DNA of 12,203 nucleotides from Salpingoeca rosetta. Its lineage: Eukaryota > Opisthokonta > Choanoflagellata > Craspedida > Salpingoecidae. Below are positions 6,177 through 12,203 of this stretch, in pieces; position 1 is the first letter of the stretch; each line of letters starts with the position of its first letter. Position numbers and translations under genes: made by a program. Below the pieces are notes generated by a model that did not search any database, was not told the DNA's origin, and saw nothing but the letters and a program-made list of their open reading frames with translations. Where the stretch lies: NCBI RefSeq assembly GCF_000188695.1, contig NW_004754920.1, positions 677,318-689,520 on the forward strand, in the 5' to 3' direction.

Positions 6177-8408
6177 ATGCATCGTCAAACTCAAACGGCG
6201 CTGACGCCACGTCGCGCTTTGATGGCTGTGTGTCTTTCTGCCATCCTACACGTTCTTTTGCTCTTGTGTTCAGCCGCCTCAACGTCCTCAACCCCACTTC
6301 AGCCACTCAAAACGGTGTGGTTCAACAGCAACAACAACACCACCAATATCAACCACAACACCAACAAGAACAACAACAAAGTCAACTACAACAACGCCGG
6401 CGGAGTCACGGCCCGACATCAGAACCCCAGCATCTTCGCACCGGTGCGATGCAAGAACCCAATTCCACTGGCATCCATGTTTAAAGGGGGCGTGGACCTG
6501 ACTGCGGTCGAGCTAAACGCGCTCCCTGAAGCCAGCATTCGAGCCGACATATTGGACTGGACATGCTCCCAAGGCAACACATACAATGACTATGACGTCC
6601 CTGACCAAATCGTAGGCCTTCGCCCCATTCCTTCTTCTGAATGCTCCATCGCGTCTTGGTCCGAGTCATTCCTGTTCAAGGCGTTTGAACACCTCTCCCT
6701 CGACTTCTCCGAGAATTACTTCTTCGGCCTGCTCTCCACTTCCAACACCTTTTCGGAATCTATGTCTGCCATGGTTTCAAGCAACGCCCATGTCGGTGTG
6801 GCCGCCTGCAGCGTGACAACGTTTGAGGTTATCCTCGCACCAGCTTGGATGCTGACGCCCGGCGAGAACCTGGTCAGGGCCATTCAGCACTTTGTTGGCG
6901 CAAATAGCACCATTCGTCCGTACAGGCATCAGCCCGACCACCTTATGCGACGCCAGCAAGAGGGGCGACGACAGCAAAGGGGAAGGCACGCGCCCACTCC
7001 CCAGGATGCAGCGGGCACGCGGTGTGTCCCATTTTCTGCGGACACGGTGAACAACTACAACCAGCTTATTAACATGTTTGGCACTGGCTTTCTCTCGAAC
7101 GGCACGGTGGGAGGCGTGGCACAGTACTTCTTCGCGTCAGAGAACATTGTGACAGACTTCATGGCCGAGGGCGACATAGCGGCGTCGGCCAAGGCCACGC
7201 TATTCAACCTCGTTTCAGCGGCCGGGGGTGCTTCTGGGCACATGGACGTCAACGCGCATTTCAATGAAACATTGGCATTCAGCTTTTCGCGCGCTTTTGG
7301 CGGTGATGTGTCCCCATTTGGAAAGCAGCAGCAGTGGCAGACCTGGGAGAAGAGCGTGTTTGACCACCCCAGCGTGGTGCAAGTGCAGACGCAGAACCTC
7401 TCCAGCCTAGTGCTGCAGTGGCACGAGGACTGCGGGCAACAACTTGCACTCGCAGAGCAGAACTACAACCTGCGCGCCTTCCTGGGTTCCCAGGTCACGC
7501 AGTTGCTGCAGCTGATCTCCAAGTACCTGACGTCCCAGCAGTGGCCCACGTGTGAGTTTGGGCCAAACTCCACGCATTGCCTGCCACACAATCTTGTTAA
7601 CCAGAGCAGCGCACTCCAGAGCAACATCAAGCATGTGCTCAGCAGCAAGCCCGTGACGCCACTCGGTACCGCGTTCCTCATCGCTGCAGAGGTGATTCGC
7701 CTGGTGAAGCAGGTCCCATATCCAGCACCGAAACGTACCCATTCACAGTGGAAGTCCCAGCACTCGGGCGCCATCTCCAACGCAGCGTTTTGCGGCTTGG
7801 CACAGGCGCAGGTTGGCTTTGACACGTCCGTTGGCAACCAGGGCATCTCAATCGCCCCAGCAACGTGGGGAGCAAGCGGTGGCTACACGCGGTGGAACTA
7901 CAACTCAGGCAGCAACTATGGCTTCGGCGCCACCAACTGCATTACGTACACGAGCGCACAGGACATGGCTGTGGGCGACAGCGACTATAACGTCACGGTG
8001 ATTGACACTCACAGCGCCAGCACGCTGCAGCTTGGCGCCTACTGGCTCTGTGTTCCGGCCACGTTTCAATCTGGGTTCGATTCCATCGTCGGAGATGCCG
8101 ACCTGTCCGTCACGGTGGATGGCAACGGCGTGTGGACGTACCAGCAGCATGGCCACAAGCCTGACATGTCCACTGTTATCTGCGCCAAGCACTCGATGCC
8201 GAACGTGCCAGAAAATGTGGTTCAATACACGAGCGTGCACGACGGGCAGGTCGTCGACAAGCACTTTGTGTGCTGGCTTGGCGGGTTGCATTATGGTCAC
8301 AACTCGAACATTGGCAACCAATTCGCCGCCATCCAGCAGAATAAGGACGGCACGTGGACCTACACCAACACTCAGCATGAGCCAGCCACCATTACTTGCG
8401 TTGGCTGA
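6177..8408 (+). CDS. Secreted MACPF (perforin-like) domain protein with C-terminal Cys-paired triple repeat
   Basis: Single exon, 743 residues, ATG to TGA. The N-terminus has basic residues then a hydrophobic run (about 16-34), a signal peptide or anchor; M16 (nt 6222) is an alternative start giving a more classical signal. An Asn-rich stretch (about 50-72) follows. The MACPF signature, normally YGTHx then GG six residues on, appears as FGTGF (301-305) with G312-G313, so the conserved His is Gly. The segment around it (about 150-420) shows typical MACPF spacing with amphipathic hairpin regions. A basic Arg/Gln-rich insert lies at about 258-280. The C-terminus holds three related modules with cysteine pairs C539-C588, C625-C669 and C699-C741, two with WTY and all with a [VI]G[ND] motif. 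MACPF proteins oligomerise and insert into membranes; targets here may be prey bacteria, pathogens or self membranes, unknown. Several NxS/T sites support secretion. The MACPF call is firm; pore-forming activity is not shown. Confidence 0.85.
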   Translation: MHRQTQTALTPRRALMAVCLSAILHVLLLLCSAASTSSTPLQPLKTVWFNSNNNTTNINHNTNKNNNKVNYNNAGGVTARHQNPSIFAPVRCKNPIPLASMFKGGVDLTAVELNALPEASIRADILDWTCSQGNTYNDYDVPDQIVGLRPIPSSECSIASWSESFLFKAFEHLSLDFSENYFFGLLSTSNTFSESMSAMVSSNAHVGVAACSVTTFEVILAPAWMLTPGENLVRAIQHFVGANSTIRPYRHQPDHLMRRQQEGRRQQRGRHAPTPQDAAGTRCVPFSADTVNNYNQLINMFGTGFLSNGTVGGVAQYFFASENIVTDFMAEGDIAASAKATLFNLVSAAGGASGHMDVNAHFNETLAFSFSRAFGGDVSPFGKQQQWQTWEKSVFDHPSVVQVQTQNLSSLVLQWHEDCGQQLALAEQNYNLRAFLGSQVTQLLQLISKYLTSQQWPTCEFGPNSTHCLPHNLVNQSSALQSNIKHVLSSKPVTPLGTAFLIAAEVIRLVKQVPYPAPKRTHSQWKSQHSGAISNAAFCGLAQAQVGFDTSVGNQGISIAPATWGASGGYTRWNYNSGSNYGFGATNCITYTSAQDMAVGDSDYNVTVIDTHSASTLQLGAYWLCVPATFQSGFDSIVGDADLSVTVDGNGVWTYQQHGHKPDMSTVICAKHSMPNVPENVVQYTSVHDGQVVDKHFVCWLGGLHYGHNSNIGNQFAAIQQNKDGTWTYTNTQHEPATITCVG
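6327..6396 (+). repeat. AAC/CAA triplet-rich coding stretch (Asn-rich linker)
   Basis: Imperfect AAC-type triplets encode an Asn-rich, low-complexity linker right after the signal peptide of the MACPF protein. It is the same triplet class as the TTG array at the right end of the window, read on the other strand. Confidence 0.75.
7791..8405 (+). other. Three-fold Cys-paired repeat module at the MACPF protein C-terminus
   Basis: Three segments of about 42-50 residues, each starting and ending in cysteine: 539-588, 625-669 and 699-741. Shared features are G[FH][DN]S or GFDT, then [VI]G[ND], a short hydrophobic alternation (ISIAP, LSVTV, AAIQQ), and GVWTY or GTWTY in the second and third modules. 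I do not recognise a named family. The pattern suggests a small beta-rich, possibly disulfide-closed binding module, which in MACPF proteins would usually select the target membrane or glycan. Confidence 0.6.
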
Positions 8409-8527
8409 ATGGACGAAGCTTGCCACAGCGCACGTGCGTTTCCGGTCCATTTGTGTGGGAACATCGTGACACTTTTCGCCTGGTTCTCTTTTCTTGCGCG
8501 TTCGTTTCTGTTGTTACATGACAGCGC

Positions 8528-8572
8528 TTTTTTTTTTTTTTGTGTGTGTGTGTGTGTGCGTGTGTGTGCGTG

Positions 8573-8668
<96 letters not shown>

Positions 8669-8720
8669 GCGTGTGTGCGTGTGTGCGTGCGTGTGCGTGC
8701 GTGTGCGTGTGTTTTGTTCT
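8528..8720 (+). repeat. Poly-T followed by a long (GT)n microsatellite
   Basis: Poly-T at 8528-8541, then a mixed GT/GTGC run to about 8579, then pure GT at 8580-8667 (about 44 units), then GTGC/GTGTGC variants to about 8711. This is the longest intergenic microsatellite here; the others named are mainly intronic. Confidence 0.95.
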
Positions 8721-8892
8721 GTGTTGCACACGCACGATGCGTGAGTTTGTGTGGTGGGAGTTGGCCGTTACCGGACGTTCCTGGACCCTCCCTTACTGCG
8801 TTGTGTGGTGTTACATCTTACCCCTGTTGCAAGATCATCGTCATGTGGTTGAAGGAAGTGAACAAATCATCCCACCAGCACCATCATCATCC

Positions 8893-8949
8893 ATGCGCCT
8901 CTTGCTTGAGAATGAAGGGCTCTGTCAACCTCGACATCAAAAACAGTAG
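8893..8949 (+). other. Candidate upstream ORF (18 codons) before the EDEM3-like start
   Basis: ATG at 8893 runs 18 codons (opening MRLLLENEG) to TAG at 8947-8949, in a different frame from the main coding sequence and 172 bp before the preferred start at 9122. uORFs are common on stress-regulated transcripts. Whether the transcript extends this far is unknown, so this is only a candidate. Confidence 0.25.
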
Positions 8950-9099
8950 CGACAGCAAGATGGCGCCGTTGCTCAGCCGAACCGCCAACGATGATGATCC
9001 TTTGATGATGATGTTGATGACAATGACAATGACGGGTGCTGGCGACAGCGCCAAGGCCGCTGCGGGATCATGCGGCGACAATGGATCGACAACAAGCAG

Positions 9100-9118
9100 G
9101 AGGAGGAGGAGGAGGAGA
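9100..9118 (+). repeat. AGG triplet run just before the preferred EDEM3-like start
   Basis: About six AGG triplets, ending four bases before the ATG at 9122. If translation began at 8960 this would encode a poly-Arg run directly before the signal peptide, an unlikely N-terminus for a secretory protein. This favours the start at 9122 with the run in the 5' UTR. Confidence 0.7.
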
Positions 9119-9121
9119 AAG

Positions 9122-10691
9122 ATGGACTGGAAAAGCGTGTCGTGCTTGCTGATGGCGTTGCTGCTGCTGTTGCTTTCAACCGGGCAAGGCGCGGTTGCCA
9201 TGAGCAGAGCACAGCGCTCAGCGCTCGCGTAAGCATTCGGGGGTGGACATGCTTGTCGTGATTGTGTGGTCATGCGTGGACATGTGTGGACATGTGCGTG
9301 CATGTACACATGCTTGTCAATCGACAGTGCTTGTTGCTGATCATCGGTGGGGGGCGGTGTTGCATTTGGGAGAATTAAGTTGCACGTTCAGGAGCCTTGT
9401 ATGTATCTGACTTGCCTTGCTCGGCATCTTGTTGTTGCGTGCTCATCTGCAAACAGGGCGCAAGTGCAAGAGATGTTCCAGCACGGTTACGATTCCTACA
9501 TGGTGTGTTTGTGGTTGTGTGCCCAGGTCCACATATGCATGTGCGTCCCTCCCCGCGCGCGTGCGCGTGTGCGTCTGTGCAAACAGCTCGCGAGCATGTT
9601 CTTGACGGTTGGGAGCCATTGGAAGAGCTGACATGCAAGCACGCATCATGCTTGGCGGTTCTGCAGGAGCATGCATTCCCTGCGGACGAGCTGATGCCAC
9701 TCAGCTGCCGTGGGCGAATCAGAGGCATTACACCAACTCGAGGAGACATTGACGATGCACTCGGCCGGTACGCAAGTAGAGAAGTATGTGTAAGTGTGTG
9801 TGTGTGTGTGTGAGCGTGAGTGTGCGTGAGTGAGTGTAAATGTGTGTGTGTGTGTGCGTGAGTGAGTGTAAATGTGTGTGTATGTGTGCGTGTGTGTGTG
9901 TGAGCGTGTGTGTGTGTGAGTGTGAGCGTGTGTGTGTGTGTGTGTGTGTGTGAGCATGTGTGTGAACACTTGTGCGCGTGTACACCTGCGTGCGGCGCGC
10001 TTCGTCGTTCTGCTCATTGTTTGCACTTGCACGAACTTCCAACAACTGCCAGGTTTTCTTTGACGCTTGTGGATTCGCTCGACACACTGGCGGTGCGATT
10101 GTTTCCATCGACAGCACGCGTGCTGCTGTGACTTGTCTGCTCTCACCCCGCAGCGACTGCACAACCGATTACTCAACGGGCATTTCAGTTCCCAAGCGCT
10201 TGCTTGCTTCACAGCTGCATGCACTCACGCCACCATCTCTGGCGTTGCAGGTCCTGGGGAACATCAGCGAGTTCAAGCGGGCTGTTGGGTTGACCTTGCA
10301 ACACGTGTCATTCGATCGCGACATTGTCGTGTCCACATTCGAAACGAACATTCGCGTGAGTTGCGTGCGTGTGTGGGGGGGGGGGGAGGCGGAGCGACAG
10401 TGACAGTGCAAACCCACAACTTCCTCGGGAATCACTTGCCATGCTACTGGCCCTGATGCCCCCACCCTTCCACCACCACCACATCATGATCTTGTTCCAT
10501 TGTCAGATGCTGGGCGGGCTGTTGGGTGCGCACGCGGTCGTGCTGGATTTGCGGACCAAGCATCCCGTGCATGCGCGTGACCCCTTCTTTGCACAGTACG
10601 ACGGACAGCTGCTGGCGCTGGCCGTTGATCTCGGAGACCGCCTCCTTGCCGCGTTCAACACAAACACAGGTCAGCATGTGCTCTGTGTGTG

Positions 10692-10773
<82 letters not shown>

Positions 10774-11199
10774 CGTGTGTGTGTGCGCGCGCGCGCAGAA
10801 TTGTGCTGTGTGTTTACATGTGGGTATGTGTGCACGTGATCTTCTATGAACATGCGCTGTGGGTCGATCGTGTCAACCTCCACATCGTGGTCCATTCATG
10901 ATCGCTCTTGCAACGTCATCCTAGCGCACCAGTGCACACGATATTCATAACCCCCAACGCCCATCACTGTACACCTCAATCCCGCTATCTTCCCCACCAC
11001 TGCGCAGGGCTGCCGTATTCGCGGGTGAATCTCCGCCGCGGCATCGACGATCCGCTGGTTCGCGCCAACGACGTCACGTGCACCGCGTGCGCCGGCACCA
11101 TCATCATGGAGTTTGCAGCCCTCTCACGCTTCTCCGGCGACAGCAGATTCGAGGTGGGCAGGACTTAGAAGAGGGCAGGAGGGATTTGATGTCGTGAAG

Positions 11200-11238
<39 letters not shown>

Positions 11239-11837
11239 TGTGTGTGTGTGCGTGTGTGTAGACGTGTGTGTGTGTACGTGTGTGTGTACGTGTGTGTGTA
11301 CGTGTGTGTGTGTGTGTACGTGTGCGCGCGTGCGTGTGCGGAGGTTGTTTTGTGCGGTTGAAGGCGTGTGGGTGAGATGATCCATGCACACACGCGTGGC
11401 CCAGTGTAGTTGCATGCAGATATGTGTGCTCATGCGAATGCCATCGTATCACACCGCAGAACGCTGCGCGTCGAGCACTCGAGTTTCTGTGGCAGAGCCG
11501 ACACCGCAAGACGCATCTGGTCGGCACGACCATCAACATCACCAGTGGCGCGTGGATCAGACAAGGTGTCGTGGACAAAAACGTGTGCCCGTGCGACTGT
11601 GCTCACGTTGCACGCACCTTGCACGCACACTGCCGCAGAAATAGCACCTGCTGGCCATTTGAGCTGATGTGTGCTGGCATGGCTGTGGTGGTTGGATTTG
11701 TACTGTCGTCATTCTTCTTTCTCACCTCCTGTCTTCTTCTTCTTGGAACACATGTTGCGACAGAGAGCACCGTTGGCGCCGGCGTAGACAGCTTCTTTGA
11801 GTACCTCTTGAAGGCATTCATCCTGCTCGGTGACCAG
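9122..11837 (+). CDS. EDEM3-like ER degradation-enhancing alpha-mannosidase (GH47), 3' incomplete
   Basis: Nine exons join with matching phases: 9122-9228, 9457-9502, 9667-9767, 10053-10092, 10251-10355, 10507-10669, 11008-11153, 11460-11565 and 11764-11837, giving 296 residues before the window ends in the next intron. The start at 9122 gives a classical signal peptide (about 1-26, MDWKSV then poly-Leu); an in-frame ATG at 8960 is an alternative. GH47 landmarks appear in order: [11 protein letters not shown] (41-51), [16 protein letters not shown] (about 53-68), [20 protein letters not shown] (76-95), [20 protein letters not shown] (189-199), CTACAGT (212-218) and [16 protein letters not shown] (from 275). 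By alignment to the family, E129 (in FETNIR) and D280 (in VDSFFEY) match conserved catalytic acidic residues; the third lies outside the window. The RGR...RGDIDDALG stretch is, from memory, characteristic of the EDEM3 branch. EDEM proteins trim mannose from misfolded glycoproteins in the ER for ERAD. Confidence 0.92.
9785..9957 (+). repeat. GT microsatellite with GTGAGTGAGTGTAAAT higher-order duplications
   Basis: In intron 9768-10052 of the EDEM3-like gene. Apart from simple GT runs, a unit of about 28 bp (GTGCGTGAGTGAGTGTAAAT plus GTGTGTGT) occurs at 9822-9849 and again at 9854-9880, offset by 32 bp. The internal GTGAGT strings match strong splice-donor consensus. Confidence 0.85.
10375..10387 (+). 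repeat. Poly-G homopolymer next to a splice donor
   Basis: A run of about 12 G, 20 bp downstream of the donor GTGAGT at 10356 in intron 10356-10506. G runs near donors can act as intronic splicing enhancers and also cause sequencing-length errors. Confidence 0.8.
10683..10797 (+). repeat. GT / GCGT / GC alternating purine-pyrimidine tract
   Basis: In intron 10670-11007. Runs of GT, then about six GCGT units (10704-10729), then GT again, then a pure GC stretch ending GCGCGCAG at 10798. The whole 115 bp is strictly alternating purine/pyrimidine, the pattern that favours Z-DNA. The terminal GCGCAG looks like an acceptor but is not used in the phase-consistent model. Confidence 0.9.
11201..11332 (+). 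repeat. GT microsatellite with GTACGTG minisatellite units
   Basis: In intron 11154-11459. After about 34 bp of GT the tract becomes a series of 10-16 bp units each ending GTACGTGTG (near 11234, 11274, 11287, 11299 and 11317). GTACGTG is also the exact start of three real donors in this window (688, 3009, and 5661 on the minus strand). Confidence 0.88.
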
Positions 11838-11984
11838 GTGTGCAGTCGTGCGGGAGGCGAGGTTGTGTCGTGTGCACATGGCCTCGCTTGCGCACATTAT
11901 TTTTTTGGCGTTTGTTGTCCTGTGCCCATTTGCATCCGTTGTGCACTCAGTCGCACACGCTCATGCTTACACGCACTCATTGCG

Positions 11985-12073
11985 CTTTGTTGTTGTTGTT
12001 GTTGTTTAAGTTGTTGTTTTCATTGTTGTTGTTTTCATTGTTGTTTAAGTTGTTGTTTAAGTTGTTGTTTAAG

Positions 12074-12119
<46 letters not shown>

Positions 12120-12121
12120 AG

Positions 12122-12170
<49 letters not shown>

Positions 12171-12171
12171 G

Positions 12172-12203
<32 letters not shown>
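11985..12203 (+). repeat. (TTG)n trinucleotide array with TTTAAG and TTTTCA interruptions
   Basis: A TTG array running to the end of the window, in the intron that opens at 11838. Interruptions TTTAAG (at least five times) and TTTTCA (twice) break it into blocks of 2-15 TTG, an irregular higher-order structure. The array is not closed inside the window. Confidence 0.93.

Larger units (their letters stand above)
8409..9121. other. Intergenic region: MACPF 3' UTR, poly-T/GT tract, and upstream region of the EDEM3-like gene
   Basis: No gene is recognised besides the uORF listed separately. 8409-8527 should be 3' UTR of the MACPF gene, 8528-8720 is a repeat, and 8721-9121 leads to the EDEM3-like start. 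An in-frame ATG with a strong context (CAAGATGGCG) sits at 8960, so up to 54 extra codons could belong to the EDEM3-like protein (Met-rich, then a run of arginines from AGG repeats at 9100-9117). I see no TATA box. Confidence 0.5.

Noticed and set aside
8540..9121. Upstream coding part of the EDEM3-like gene through the GT tract
   Set aside because: The frame is open only because GT repeats encode Cys-Val. The signal peptide begins at 9122, and nothing upstream resembles GH47 proteins.
1..12203. tRNA, rRNA, transposon ORFs or terminal inverted repeats
   Set aside because: No cloverleaf with A and B boxes, no rRNA-like sequence and no transposase or reverse-transcriptase motif was seen by eye on either strand. 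A covariance-model scan was not possible.

Overview
This is eukaryotic nuclear DNA from an intron-rich, compact genome with extreme GT/CA microsatellite content. The gene set (GTF3C1-like and EDEM3-like housekeeping genes beside a kinesin-light-chain-type TPR protein and a MACPF protein), together with short introns, all 19 inferred acceptors ending in CAG, and GC-rich exons, suggests a unicellular holozoan. My best guess is a choanoflagellate of the Salpingoeca type. That placement is an inference from style; no marker gene proves it.

Layout. (1) 1-317: low-complexity, AT-rich and homopolymeric sequence with no convincing exon. (2) 318-3273, + strand: ten exons whose phases join into one 396-residue reading frame. 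It reads as the C-terminal part of the largest TFIIIC subunit (B-block-binding subunit, GTF3C1-like); the 5' end lies outside the window. (3) 3274-3732: convergent intergenic space. (4) 3733-6074, - strand: a complete two-exon gene for a 681-residue protein with an N-terminal TIR-like domain and nine kinesin-light-chain-type TPRs. (5) 6075-6176: a 102-bp divergent promoter. (6) 6177-8408, + strand: an intronless gene for a secreted MACPF (perforin-like) protein with a C-terminal three-fold cysteine repeat. (7) 8409-9121: an intergenic region with a long poly-T/GT tract. (8) 9122 to beyond the window, + strand: nine exons recovered (last ends 11837) of an EDEM3-like glycoside hydrolase family 47 protein of ER-associated degradation. 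The window ends inside its next intron, in a long TTG repeat.

How they relate. The outer genes are housekeeping functions: RNA polymerase III transcription and ER glycoprotein quality control. The middle pair is the accessory part. A TIR-like/TPR protein and a perforin-like protein are transcribed head to head across 102 bp, which would suit a sensor/effector or defence pair, but nothing in the sequence proves a functional link. Most introns carry a GT-rich tract on the sense strand, and several splice donors sit directly in or resemble that repeat.
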